Source of the DNA: Epiperipatus broadwayi
Lineage: Eukaryota; Onychophora; Udeonychophora; Euonychophora; Peripatidae
Direction of reading: 5' to 3'
Length of the DNA stretch: 64,000 nucleotides
NCBI GenBank assembly: GCA_028023455.1
Contig: JAQFVV010000152.1
Coordinates: forward strand, 498,001 to 562,000
Of the stretch, positions 1 through 11,819 are shown piece by piece. The number at the start of each line of letters is the position of its first letter. The first letter of the stretch is position 1. The notes beneath the pieces were generated by a model. The model did no database searches. It saw nothing but the letters and a program-made list of their open reading frames with translations, and was not told where the DNA came from. The position numbers and the translations under genes were made by a program.

Positions 1-127
1 TTGTGTAACAGTAGTAAAGTGCATGGATGATATAGTATTACATGGTATACATTTGGCAATGCAATAGGAAAGAGTAATTATTATACTTCTTGAATATATA
101 AAATACTTTCATCTCTCTATTGTATCT
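1..127. other. AT-rich sequence and left target duplication of a SINE
   Basis: No coding signal is seen. Bases 113-127 are the left copy of the 15-bp target duplication of the SINE at 128-223; the right copy is 224-238 with one mismatch. Confidence 0.5.
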
Positions 128-223
128 CATGTGTCATAGCATCAGCCAGGAAGTGAACCTGCTAACCCAAGACAACTGTTTGTAAAGCAGCTGTCACTGA
201 CCTCTCGACAACCAATGCTTGAC
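128..223 (-). mobile_element. tRNA-derived SINE, copy 1
   Basis: A 96-bp insertion flanked by near-identical 15-bp repeats at 113-127 and 224-238. On the minus strand it looks like a tRNA of the Leu/Ser type: an A-box-like GGTTGTCGAGAG segment, a stem-loop at the anticodon position, and a B box GGTTCACTTCC (plus-strand 149-159). Almost nothing lies outside the tRNA-like part. Four more copies are at 16619, 44277, 53629 and 61733. Confidence 0.85.
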
Positions 224-238
224 CTCTCTGTTGTATCT

Positions 239-1660
239 GTGATTGTTCACTACAAGAAGTACAAATCTAGTCAAAACTCATACTTGTACTATTTCAAATT
301 CTTACCCAGGAATTATTTGGCATTTATAATCTATTTTAGTTGTGTACTCTCATAGTTTGATATTGTATTGGTAACATTTCTTGTAAGCACTCATTCCTGG
401 GCTAATTATAGATTAGTTAAACATTTAGTCTTGTGAACTGCTATACTATGTGCAGGGACTAATGTAAATCTAATATGATGTGAAATGTTACTTTGATTCT
501 GACTCAAAGGAGATCTGGAAAGGCTTAATGTATATGCTACCATTAATCACCTAATATTAACTTTTGAGTATTTGAACATAGTTATATTGCAAAATTTATT
601 AAAATTATTTACTTATTTTTCTAAATTAATAGCTAAAGCATTTTTCTAGAAGAAATGAAAAATTCTTTAAACTCTTTTCCAATGCATATGTCATCAATTT
701 TCTAATTTATTCTTTAAATTTCTAAATCAGAATTCAGTCATTATAATAAAATGCACCTCATAATTATAATTGACTACTTATAAATGGGACGTGAAAGGTA
801 TTATTATGTCTTTTGATAAAGTGCAGTTTTAAGGAGAAATAAAAATACTTGATTATTTTACATTTGTCATTACTTCTATCTGATTAAATGCTTTGGTGGA
901 ATGAAGAAGAGGAGACCTTAATTTTAATATTCCTAGTATATGAAATGATATAAATCTTCCAAGTGGCCATCCATTTGAATATTTTTATTAATCTTACTTT
1001 AGAAGCCAAATAATATTTGAACATCAAAATAATAGTATGAGTTCCGTAATACTTTAATTGCATTTGAGTAAAAAAAAATGGCACACATAGCTAATATGAC
1101 CACGTGATTTTTAACATTTTGTGGTTAAAATTTATTATAGAACAAAAATCCGGATATCTAACATTCGTTATTAGAATTATTATTTTAATTAGAAATTAAA
1201 AAATTACTGAATTCAGAAATCCTCTAGCAAAGAGTTGTCTTGTGAAAGTCTCAAATTAATTCTCTACTCACCAAAGCAATGCAAAAAAAATTCAGACTTG
1301 TGCTTTCATGAGTTTTAATTTTTTTCAATTTTAAAATTTAAATTAAGCGCCATATCTAATTTAAAGATTTGTTACAATATCTGAACGAACATTTGGGTTG
1401 ATTTTTTTAGCTTCAGAACGATCTGGAAGAGCATCCACTTTGAGGCAAACATGCGTCATAATGAGATGTTTGACTTTTTCTTTGTTTGAATTTAATTTTA
1501 ATGTTTTACAAACTCGCTATTTGAATAAAAGATTTAACATTAAGAGATGACAATTAGTTATAATTTCTAGTTTGATTTTATTTATTTAATATAAAAAATG
1601 TACTATATGGGTGGATAAATAGATAGTGCCAAAAGAGTACTATCTATCTTTATATCTATG
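239..1660. other. AT-rich intron sequence, no feature seen
   Basis: Short runs of A and T, no open frame resembling NOS and no recognisable repeat. The upstream NOS exon is not here. The short minus-strand open frame at 884-1084 has no recognisable content. Confidence 0.5.
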
Positions 1661-1668
1661 TTTGCTTG

Positions 1669-2033
<365 letters not shown>

Positions 2034-2049
2034 TATCTTTATATTTTAG

Positions 2050-2192
2050 CCTACACAATGTACCCCTGAACGATGCATGGGTTCTATTATGGCTGTGGGA
2101 ACAAAGCGGCTACCAGGTACAATTAGGCCAAAAGAAGAAGTACTTTTACATGCAAAAGATTTCTTCGACCAATATTTTCAATCAATTAAAAG
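2050..2192 (+). CDS. NOS: Nitric oxide synthase, internal exon with the zinc-site cysteine motif (partial)
   Basis: This exon encodes about 47 residues of the N-terminal part of the NOS oxygenase domain, the heme enzyme that makes NO and citrulline from arginine. An AG acceptor lies at 2048-2049 and a GT donor at 2193. Reading from 2050 gives PTQCTPERCMGS, with the CxxxxC pair that in animal NOS binds the zinc shared between two subunits, then RPKEEVLLHAKDFFDQY and QSIK, a well-known conserved stretch. The exon ends two bases into a codon (ag), which rejoins with g at 33127 to give Arg. The family assignment is firm because the next exon continues the same conserved block without a gap. The upstream start is outside the window. 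The acceptor lies very close to a long pyrimidine microsatellite, so 3' splice-site use may depend on that tract. Confidence 0.93.
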
Positions 2193-2193
2193 G

Positions 2194-3626
2194 TAACCAA
2201 TTTTTTTAAAAATAATAATAATATTACAGGTGTAAATTTATTTACTTATTTAATAGATTAAAATTTATGTTTAAAGATTATTATCATAAAAAATAAAATG
2301 ACATACAGATGTTCCTAAGACGCTGAAAACAATTTTTTATAGAAAAAGTTATATCTTGGAAAAAAACAGAATAAAACGTTAATGAAAAGGGGGGGGGGGC
2401 AGAATAAAAATCTAATTTCTTGCAAAGTAAGTTTCTATATAAATTTTTATTTGTTTTTACAATTCTGCATGATATGACCATTTCTTCATCTACCTACATA
2501 GTTATCTACATGTTTTTTTCTTTCTGATATTTATATAAAGTATACATACACACAATATATCTTTTCTTTAAAAATACTGTAATTTTTCCAACAAAACAAA
2601 AAAATGTATAGTCTAAAAACTCAAAATATGAATGGAGTAAAATATTTTGCTGCTAAACCATAAATTAGACTTCTTTCGGAATGAACTTTCATTAATTGTA
2701 TCAATTAAAGCAATCATTATTAAATTATATCATAAAAATGATCAATAAAATTGAAAAATAACATAGGAAGAAATTTCATTCTATACAAAAAAAAAAAAAA
2801 AATTCTTTCTTAGTTTAATTAGAAAAGTAAGGATTTAAAAAATATCTGAATTTATTAATCACCAGGTTTTCAGCAATGACTTTAGAAACTCATTTATATT
2901 TAAAATTTTTAATAATCAAAATAATTCCTGCATCTAAGTTTAAAAGATTTCTTATTAGCCCTAGCCCCCTCTGGGGTGGAATTTTTTTAATCTGAAACTG
3001 ATGTTGCAGTATAATAAACAATTATTTCTTCACCTGCTGAAAGACAGTTTTTTGAGGAAACAAATTAAATAAAAAAAAATTTAATTTAAAATTTTTGGTA
3101 GTTCAATTTAAATCTGCTACTCTCCTAAAAATGCGTCCTCACTGACCACAATCTCAAGAGAGAACACATAAATTCTGCCCAGCACTCCAATGCTTAATAA
3201 TATCTAAATAATCTGATAAATGGTAATCTCATGCTAATTGTACTGCTAGTAATTTTCAAGACAGTAATATAGCTCAAACTTCAATGATGAAGAGTTGTAT
3301 ATAAAAGTTAATTATGTGTAAAAACTCAAATTTTGGGAAAGGCAATTATTTTTTAGAAGGAAGCATTTTATTATAACTTGATGACCAGCTATATTAAATT
3401 TTAATGTTAGAAAAGACATTTATATAGAGGTTAATATCTTATTGTTACCACACAACTCTTAAAACTATAGATATATTCAAACTATGGTAACATTTGTTTC
3501 ATATTTATTTGTTCAATAGAATAACCCAAGAAAATACAAAAGATTTGTTTGATGAAATTTTAAATTAAAATAAAAAGCTACATAAATTAATTAATTAAAT
3601 GCCACATAAATATCTATTCTATATTT
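2194..3626. other. AT-rich intron, no gene
   Basis: Includes a G run at about 2389-2399, A runs near 2790 and 3070, and no recognisable coding or repeat family. Confidence 0.5.
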
Positions 3627-3644
3627 ATTATAACCTGTATACCT

Positions 3645-4014
3645 CTATAATTGTGCTTTATGCGCATGTAATGAAGCTATATAATGTAGTAATTAATAAT
3701 CTCAATTAATCATCTGAGCGCTTTTGGGAAATCTAGGTTCCCATAATCATAGCTTGTTACCAATTGAGAAATGCTTATAATAAAGCCTTATGTAAATTTA
3801 TGCAAATTGACTATAGGTCCATTTTTTGAAAATGCAGAAGTATGCTTCTCTTCTGTTTATGGATGTAGGGTTGCTTTATTAAAATCATTTCTCAATTAGT
3901 AACGAGCTACGATTATGGGAGCCTAGATTTCCTGAGAGCACTCAGATGATTAATTAAGATTATTAATTACTACACTATATAGCTTCATTACATGTGCATA
4001 AAGCACAATTATAG
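3645..4014. mobile_element. Foldback (MITE-like) element with 142-bp arms
   Basis: Bases 3645-3786 are the imperfect reverse complement of 3873-4014, leaving an 86-bp loop. The ends read CTATAATTGTGC and its complement. An exact 15-bp direct repeat (ATTATAACCTGTATA) lies just outside at 3627-3641 and again at 4047-4061, the right copy 32 bases beyond the arm. That could be a target duplication of a slightly larger insertion. No coding capacity. Confidence 0.85.
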
Positions 4015-4857
4015 ACTTAAAAATTGTTAATGAAGTAAAAGCCTCAATTATAACCTGTATAGAAATTTATAAAAAAAATTATGGTCTTATAAAGTAATAT
4101 TTGAATTAAATCTTTTGCACGATATGTTTCTATTAATAAATCCTTATATCATCAGTTATCAAGAATACCTATTGAGATCACATCAAACATAACATAAATA
4201 AACTCAGAATGTTTACTTCGATATTAAATTTTAAATGTGAATTTTAGCAGAAATTTAACTAAAGCATCCTTTGTATTGAATGAGTATTAAGTAACAAAAC
4301 AATATAAATATATATAATAGTTAGTTATTAGTTTCTGGAAACATTTTAATGTTGGCTAATGATTCCATATCTTTATTTATTAACAGTAAAACAAACAAAA
4401 TAAGAAAAAAAGATAACCAAATATTATATAATAATTATTATATATAAAAATAATAATAATTATTATATATAATTATATTATTTTATTATATATAAGCAGA
4501 TTGATAATGGTTGAAAATGATGATAATTATATATATATAATGAAGCAATCGATGTCTAATCATCATCAATGCTTCATGTTTCACCATCTAGACTAGCCTC
4601 CTAGGGGTCCGCAATTCAGACCTAGCTATAAATATATGCTATTCACTCACACACTGTATGCCGAATCATTAGAGAAATTAGTAAAATTAATTTTTATTTA
4701 GTAAAGTAAAACAGTAGTGTGCGTGATGCGTATATATATGTATCAATGAAATATAATATAAATCTTTATTATATAATAATAACAACTTGTAAATACATCA
4801 ACAGAAAATTATATATATAAAAGCCTTTATGATATATTAACTAAAAATAAAAAATAT

Positions 4858-5290
4858 ATGGATAAAAATATAAAAATAGGATGGTCTAATAGTAAAAATT
4901 TAGATATATTATTAGGAAATTATAAGATTAAAGATGATATGAAATATATAAAGGGAACAATATATAAAATTACTTGTGGGATATGTAAAATGGTTTACTA
5001 TGGACAGACATCAAAAGAATTAGAACAAAGGGCAAAAGAACATAATAGTGCTATTGAAAGGAGGGATGATAGATCAGCATTATATGTTTGTTCATTATTT
5101 AAAATTTGGACATAAAATAGATTGTATTAAAAACATAAGACCATTAAATTATATAAAGGTAATGAATAGAAGGAAAATATATGAAACAAATTATATAAAA
5201 TATAATATAAATACATGTATGAACATTTACAAAAAATCAATTGATTTAATGAATGATTGGGTAATGGATAAAGAATGGAAAGTAATATAA
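4858..5290 (+). pseudogene. GIY-YIG endonuclease end of a Penelope-like element
   Basis: The first frame (4858-5115) contains YKITCGICKMVYYGQTSKEL, that is a CxxC pair followed by the VYYGQT core of GIY-YIG nucleases and an R-x3-H motif. In Penelope-like elements this domain nicks target DNA at the C-terminus of the reverse transcriptase protein. A frameshift near 5090 moves the continuation (LKFGHKIDC, then a Lys- and Ile-rich tail) into the frame of 5048-5290, ending at a TAA at 5288. No RT motifs precede it. The frame is broken, so this is a dead copy. Confidence 0.75.
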
Positions 5291-5376
5291 GGGGAAATAA
5301 ATAAAATGATAAAAATAATGAATTATAGGAAATGTTGGTAGATGTCGCTATATACATAATGTACGTGTTAGTATTA

Positions 5377-5476
5377 GTAGGAGGTATCATATTGAGAAGG
5401 GTAAAAAATTTAGAATTACCGAAAAAGTAGGAGGTATCATATTGAGAAGGGTAAAAAATTTAGAATTACCGAAAAA
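5377..5476 (+). repeat. Exact 50-bp tandem duplication
   Basis: A 50-bp unit starting GTAGGAGGTATCATATTG occurs twice with no visible mismatch, just before the right inverted terminus of the family C Penelope fragment. Confidence 0.95.
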
Positions 5477-5837
5477 GGCTTTTATATATATAATTTTCTG
5501 TTGATGTATTTACAAGTTGTTATTATTATATAATAAAGATTTATATTATATTTCATTGATTATAAGATAAACAACATAAAGGAGTATTATTTTTTAGAAT
5601 TAAGTATATATATGAATGAAGCAATAATGTTATTAATGTTTATTGCTGACAACTAAACATTTTCTTTATATAATTGTAAATTTTTTTTGTTATATCTATA
5701 TGTATTTTGATTTAAAGTATTTAATTAAATTATTGGAATGTAACAACAAAGAAAAATGGAGAAGGCTTGAAATACTGAAATTATCTTTATCTCTAGTCAG
5801 ATCGTTGTCTATAATTAAAATTTATAAATCTTAATTA

Positions 5838-5985
5838 AAATCGAAAAACAAATCGTTTATCAGCTGTTGTCAAATGATTTAAATTCAGCTTTGTTGCCTT
5901 TAATAAGAATTGTCAATTGCAATTAATATCGAAAACAAATCATTTATCAGTTGTTGTTGAATGATTTAAAATAGCTAAAAATGGT
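5838..5985 (+). repeat. Diverged tandem repeat, period about 90 bp
   Basis: The segment with ATCGAAAAACAAATCGTTTA and TCAGCTGTTGT-AAATGATTTAAA recurs about 90 bases later with several substitutions. Confidence 0.6.
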
Positions 5986-6512
5986 ATTTCAAGCCTTATC
6001 TATTGAATATTTTGCTAATTAAATGTTGTTTTTAAAGGGATTACAGAGATAAGGTTGGTATATGAAATTGCATTCTGGGTGGTATTAAAATGTTATAAAA
6101 GGAACCACAGAACAAAGGAAGTTAGTTTTACTTTCAGTTTTTAGTTAAGTTCAGTGGAGTTTTTAGTCAGTTGAGTTTAATTACTTTTAAGAAGCCAACA
6201 CAAGTTCTGCGTGATGAAGCATGAGTAGGGGAATCTTTTCACCTTTTTCTTCTTCTCTCAAAGAACTGTCTACCAGCCATCAAAATTCCATCGGACTGGC
6301 CATATGAGATGACGTAGAATTGCCAAACTGCCTGCCTGCCGCTATGCTGATATATTAGGTAAAATCATGTAATTTAGAGCTGCCTTAATATGAACATTCA
6401 CGGGTGATTTATAATTTGCAGCTAAATTAATTCATAGATCCATTTATGATGTTTTGCTAGTTTTGCTCGTAAACTCTCTCTCTATAATCCTTTATTAATA
6501 CTTATGTAATTT
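5986..6512. other. Moderately less AT-rich stretch with a TATAAAAGG box
   Basis: A TATAAAAGG motif near 6093 is followed by about 270 bases richer in GC than the surroundings (to about 6360). It has the look of a promoter plus 5' leader of a mobile element, but no ORF or boundary supports it. Confidence 0.2.
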
Positions 6513-6600
6513 TAAATATACGATGCTTTCAAATGTATACAATTTATTTTGTTTAATATATACGATGCTTTCAAATGTATACAATTTATTTTGTTTAATA
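6513..6600 (+). repeat. 42-bp tandem duplication
   Basis: The unit containing TATACGATGCTTTCAAATGT and ending TTTGTTTAATA occurs twice with period 42. Confidence 0.9.
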
Positions 6601-7076
6601 TATATATATATTATTTTTCCTAATATGTCGGTATCAATCAATCTCGCGACTTTAATTAAATTCATCAGTAAAATTATATTCATTTGTTTATTTAAAATAG
6701 AAATCGTTTGCTAGGTTGGTTGTATACTTAAAAGTATTTTATCGTGGATGCTTATTTTATTTTGTTGTTTAGTTGCCTTTATAAAAGATCACAACACTTA
6801 ATATAAAATTCCACCTTTTCTTACCATTGCCTGAAGGGCTAATTCTTTAGTTAAGACGTATATGGGAATCAAATCTTAAATGTAAATTTTATTAGTTTAA
6901 TGATGTAGAAAGAGTTATTATTTTATTACATTTTGTTAAATGACTCAGAATTGAAAACAGATTATTGCACAAGAGGTTAGACGCTTTCCAAACTTTAAGT
7001 AATAATATAAAATTATATTAAACGTTGCTGGCATACATTTTCTTTTATTCTGATATTTTATCTTTCCATTTCTTGA

Positions 7077-7352
7077 TTGCTTTGTCATTGGGGCATCGAA
7101 AGTATGAAGTTCCCGTCCTACTTTTCAAAATCGTTCATAATCAAAGACACTACTCTCTCTGTGGAACGTAAGCTTTATGAGGATTATGATCTGGGGTCTC
7201 AAACTCAGCCTCTCCTTCGATATCATTCCACCAGAATGCGCGGACATATCAAATCTAAGTTCATCTCAAGTATTCTTTTTAATGATAAAATATTCAATCG
7301 CCAAGAGGCCTTATTTCATTATTGTATGCTAGTACCATTAATTTGCTCTTGA
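7077..7352 (+). other. Unrecognised open frame, 91 codons
   Basis: The region 7060-7350 is clearly less AT-rich than its surroundings and is open in this frame, which starts MLCHWGIESMKFPSYFSK and continues with a charged, mixed-composition sequence. I recognise no domain, no splice sites are convincing, and it could be a decayed retroelement tail or a non-coding transcript. The ATG is internal to a longer AT-rich context without an obvious promoter. Function unknown. Confidence 0.2.
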
Positions 7353-8080
7353 ATTTGATCATCCGTCCGTCTAATCTTAGTAAGTCGCAATGATGTGTTA
7401 AAGATAATGATTCATTTTGTAAAATACATTCAGTATGTTGATCTTAAAACTGCTTTTGTTTACAAAAACTTTATCAATTCCCAGAGACGGTAATCAATTT
7501 GTATAATTTATTCTCATAAATATTGTGCATTGTTTGTTTCTTATGTATACTTATTCTAAAGACGCTATGTCCAAACAATGCCTGTCAAACATATGTAATG
7601 ATTTTAAGATTGTAAATAAATGATTGAGAACATACATTTATATTTATTTGTCAAAATGATTAATGTTAAATTATCATGTATCCTTCTGTAATCCGAATCT
7701 GTTCCGATCTTGTAGATTATTTTGTACATCCACAACATTTTATTTGTAAACACTTGTAAATTGGCATATCAACCCCGCACAACTTATAGCATATTCTATA
7801 AAATTATATTCATGATATTCTATAAAATTATATTCATGAAATAATTGATGTAAAGGGGATTTTTATAAAACAAATCCCAAGTTTTCAAAATGTATAAGAT
7901 CACTCCAAGCATGAAACAATTTTGTAACATATATATACATTTTCTATATTTATTAAATATATATATATAATTTCATGTAAATCCTGGTTTGTTTTTGTTT
8001 TGAATTATTATTTTCTATTTAATATTTAGAACTATTTTCATTGGCTAAGAGCTTACCATTAATAAATAAGTATAATAAAT
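7353..8080. other. AT-rich intron with a short duplication
   Basis: Bases around 7791-7838 contain a 22-bp sequence (ATATTCTATAAAATTATATTC core) twice in tandem. Otherwise nothing is seen. Confidence 0.5.
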
Positions 8081-8645
8081 ATAATTCCTGGGCTACTCCG
8101 ACCTCGATCATCATCATCAATCTGATCTTATGCTCTTCCGCTTTGCTTCTGGGCACGGATTTAAAATAATTTTACTGTGTCATCAGGATTGTTGTTCATT
8201 GGGTCAGCGATTCGAAGAATAGGCAAATAGGTTAGAATTCAGGACTGCTCCAGACCTGTGTATCTCGAGCATGATCGGATTTGAGGTACTTTTGCTTAGG
8301 ATTTAAATCTTGTTAGGTGAGCATACTATTTTGATTGGTACAGTGGATTTTTTCCCCCAGGTTTGTATGCCCAAAATTGTGGGGCCTGTAACTTATTTCC
8401 ACCCCTGAGGAGATTGAGTATATAGATAAAATTCTTTTGTTCAAAATTAATGATTTGAATTAATTTTTTCGTTTTCCAAAATAATGTATATGTATAGATT
8501 TTTTTTCATGAGTTTGAATGTCAATTATTTCCATACTCGGAGTAGATTATTATTTTATTATATAAAAATTATTTATATAGATGCATAGTAGAATTTTAAG
8601 GGGATTTATAATATATGTTGTGTAAACTTTCTTGCTCACTGTCAC

Positions 8646-8663
8646 TGGCGCCCGAGGATGATT
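8646..8663 (+). other. LTR-retrotransposon primer-binding site
   Basis: TGGCGCCCGAGGATGATT begins with TGG and the complement of a tRNA 3' end (GGGCGCCA), the usual form of a minus-strand primer-binding site. It follows ...CACTGTCA, a plausible LTR end, at about 8644. It lies 520 bases upstream of the Gag start at 9169, as expected for an LTR-element leader. Confidence 0.6.
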
Positions 8664-9168
8664 TGAATAAATGTCAAATCGTTCTCACATAAATTTTGTC
8701 ATCAGGAGTAAAGAGAAAAAAGGGGGGTCTATTATTTGTTTTATGTTTTATGAATTGGATTGAATGAGAAAGAGAAGGAAATAAATGTAAGATCAAATCA
8801 AGTCTTAAAGGTTCAAAACTAGCACAGACATGTAAATTAAATTATAACCATGAACCGTGGAAAATTTAAAAAAGAAAAACAGCTGCAAGAGGCCAAGGGT
8901 GAGTTGCATTTTATAATTTTTTTGTTATATATATTAAATTTATTTCACTGTTAGTTCAATGTTGGGTGGGCATCAAGCGAATGTATAGCGAGAAGTTAGG
9001 TATATTAATAGAGTTAGGCATAGGTGTTGGGATGAGTAGGAGACAGATCATTTTCTTTGTGGAGTGTAGCAATTAGTCAAGTTAGTAAAGCAAACAAAAA
9101 CCAAGAAACTTTAGTAAAAATGAATTGAGCCAGTAAAAAGAAAAAAAATTTTTTGTAAGTATATTAAA

Positions 9169-10869
9169 ATGGATAATAGTACGGAAGAAGAAAGGGAAGT
9201 AGTGAGCAAAGGGGAAGAAGGAAAAACAGGAAAAGAAGGAATGTGTGGGGTATTATATTAAGATCAGGAAAAGAAATTATGGAAGAGAGTAGCAGCACAG
9301 AGGGAGACACAGAAGGTGAAGCAAGTACAAGCCAGATTAGGGACAAGGCATCTATACAACAAAGCGTGGCCAGGTCAGAAAAGTCAGACAACACGGTAAC
9401 CGAACAGAGACCCACAGAAGAAATAAAAAAATGCTGGAATATTAATTCAATGATGGAATCACTATTGAAACAAATTAAAATGGAAATAGCAACAAGCAGA
9501 CAGGATGCAGAAGAGAGAGATCATAGAAATAATCTAGAAATGGAACGATGTTTTGAAGCTTTGGGCAGGCGATGTGAGGAAGGAACAGCACAGATTAGAA
9601 AAGACTTAGAAGAAATGCAGTGTAAAGGCCTGCAGGAAGTATCCTTTAGCTGCCAACAGAATTGTGAAAAAATACAGTTTGAATTCACAGAAATGCTGGA
9701 TAGAACCAGGACAGAAAATAAAAAGAAATGGTGAAAATCCAAGAGGAAATCAAGGACATGGGGGAGCAGGTTGAGCATCAAGAAAGGGATATAGGGGAGA
9801 AGTTCAATAAAATGGAGACAGATCTTAGCAGGAAGTTTCAGGAATATGAAGAAACACATAGTGAGATCCGGGACAAAATATATGAATTAAAAGAAGGCCT
9901 GGTTCATAGAAGTCAAGTAGCAGCTGAGAAAGAGAACAGTATAACAGAATATATTCAGGAATTAAGAAAAAAACCTTGCTGAAATGAAGGAAGCAAAGAA
10001 AGAAAGCAAAGAAAACAGTTTAGTCACTAGTCCTTTAGCCGAGAACCCGTGCAAAAGAAAACTAGAATCAGTGGGGGACTCTAAAGAGATTCTTAGAAAG
10101 GAGGAAAACATTGCCAATACAGTGAGTGTCATAAACAAAGGAAATGATCAGATAGCCACCCCAGATAGGAATGAGTTAGATGCAGAGACAATTGGACTGG
10201 GCATTCCATCAATAAGTAGCCACATAAGTTTAGCAAAATTTATTCAAGTAAAATATTTCAAAGGAGAAGTGGGAGAAAACCCAAAGGCCCATTTAAAAAG
10301 TTTAAGGGAACTTTTCAGGTTTCAGAAAATCCCAGTGGCTGATCAGGTAGCTTTATCTATACACTATTTATGTGGGTACGCCAAATCATGGTGGGACTGT
10401 TGTAATGAGAAGCCGCAAAATTTTGAGCAATATACGGATGCCATGCACAAAACATTTTGGACTGAGGAGCACCAGGAGGGTATACTTAGGAAAACCTATG
10501 GATCAGTAGTAAAGGGGACCCATACTCAATTTTTTTCTGAGGCAGATAGCTTCCCTCAGATTCTTGATGGCCTTCCCATTCACAGAGGCACAAATGATCA
10601 GAATTATTCAGCAAAACATGCCTAATCGAATACAACAATTGATGATGGGATGTCGGATTAGGATGATAGAAGACATGGCAGGGTTTCTAACAATGATTGA
10701 ATTCACACCAGGACCTAAAGAACCACCAGAAAAGATGCGGCGAATCAATCCTCCAAGATATCAAACGATGATGACTAGTAGGTCACCTAGATGGGAATCC
10801 CGAAATCAAACAAGAGTCAAAGAACCCTATAGACCCCAGACATCGTTAAACCACAGAGGACCCAGTTAG
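9169..10869 (+). pseudogene. Retroelement Gag-like protein, frameshifted
   Basis: An ATG at 9169 opens an acidic N-terminus (MDNSTEEEREVV). After a frameshift near 9250 the frame 9243-9734 continues with ILRSGKEIMEESSSTEG and a long heptad-rich coiled coil. It passes to the frame 9728-9982 (coiled coil continues) and then to 9984-10625, which holds the Gag core: FIQVKYFKGEVGENPKAHL, HYLCGYAKSWWD, FWTEEHQEGILR. The last part is 10564-10869, a basic Arg/Pro/Gln-rich tail ending in TAG. The F-x-G ... W arrangement is that of Ty3/gypsy Gag proteins, which assemble the particle and bind RNA. No CCHC knuckle is visible. At least four frameshifts make it a pseudogene. Confidence 0.65.
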
Positions 10870-10916
10870 TCAGTTCCTCCTACCAGAGTCCAGTGGATAG
10901 AGAAGGGAACATAGCG

Positions 10917-11819
10917 ATGGCGGATTCCATCATATCTGTAATCATTGATTTAGACGAAACCAGGCCAGAAGTTCCACTTAAACCATGTCCTATAGTGTGA
11001 GTAAGAGCAGGCTTAATGAAAGTATGTGCATTGTTGGATACAGGTAGCCAGGTATCATTCGTGTCAAAAGAATGGCTGACCAAGGTGCAAAAACAGATGC
11101 CTGATATACCGACATTGCCGATGAAAGCATTGGCCATAATCCTAGCAGACGGTTGAAAGACCAAGACCGAAAGACAACAAGTATGGTTGGAGTTGGAGTG
11201 AGGTCAAACTACTCTAGGCCACACATTTTTAGTCATGGCTAAGTTAATATATTGTTTGGTAGTAGGGAGTGATTTTTTGAATCAGCACAAATGCCGGATT
11301 GATTTGGGAAATAATATGTTTTTATATACCAAGAGCAAATTGCGTTGGAATAGGACTTGCAGAGAATACAGAAGAAGGACCAGGCATGGGGAGAATCACT
11401 TGCTATTTCGAAGGAGACCATCAAAAATAGAAAAAATGTCAAATTTACACAGGAAGTGGTGGAGGAGAGTGATAAGAATAAGAAGGAACCTCCAGACATT
11501 TCGCACACTGAGATCCAAGTGGAGAATGCTGTAAATGGAATTGGGGCCAGAAATAAGAGAATTTTTCATGCACAATGACCCAGATGGTCGAGATTCTAAG
11601 TTAAAGGAAAATGAGGTCGAACTAAGCCACAAAATACCTTATGAAGGAAGTGAGTTTGCATGAAGTCTAGAAATGCACCCAGCACGACCACCTGTGAGAT
11701 GGGAAGATGAGTATGAGGAATATGGATGGACATCAGATGAAGAGGATGACATTATATTCGGGTGCTGTTTTAAGTCAGATAAAGAGGAGTTACTTAATGT
11801 ACCACCAGATCCTATTTAG
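10917..11819 (+). pseudogene. Retroviral-type aspartic protease with four in-frame TGA codons
   Basis: The frame from ATG 10917 reads MADSIISVIIDLDE and reaches ALLDTGSQVSFVSKEWL, with the catalytic DTG triad at 11037-11045, then LVVGSDFLNQHKCRIDLG, the second half typical of gypsy proteases. In-frame TGA codons sit at 10998, 11154, 11199 and 11661, each where Trp would be plausible. TGG is also used for Trp in the same frames. A frameshift follows near 11340. The 3' part ends with the acidic sequence RWEDEYEEYGWTSDEEDD and a TAG at 11817-11819. No RT follows. The protease would have matured the Gag polyprotein. Confidence 0.65.

Larger units (their letters stand above)
4742..5560 (+). mobile_element. 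Penelope-like fragment (family C) with 87-bp inverted termini
   Basis: Bases 4742-4828 match the reverse complement of 5474-5560 almost exactly. Between them lies a decayed GIY-YIG endonuclease reading frame and a 50-bp tandem duplication. Family C differs clearly from families A and B elsewhere in the window. The reverse transcriptase part is absent, so this is a 5'-truncated copy attached to an inverted piece of its own end, an arrangement also seen for the other two families here. Confidence 0.75.
8090..11819 (+). mobile_element. Ty3/gypsy-like LTR-retrotransposon remnant (leader, Gag, protease)
   Basis: Layout in order: a less AT-rich block from about 8090 that could be the end of a 5' LTR, the primer-binding site, a leader, a Gag frame broken by frameshifts, then an aspartic protease. 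RT, RNase H and integrase are absent, and no second LTR copy could be found by eye downstream to 13.5 kb. This is therefore either a 3'-truncated element or a non-autonomous derivative. The left boundary is not defined. Confidence 0.6.

Noticed and set aside
128-223. Functional tRNA gene
   Set aside because: The sequence has a target duplication and A tail, lacks a paired acceptor stem, and occurs in five diverged copies, so it is a SINE.
10998-11663. Reassigned genetic code with TGA as Trp
   Set aside because: The NOS exons and the same retroelement frames use TGG for Trp; frameshifts nearby show the element is decayed, so stops are expected.
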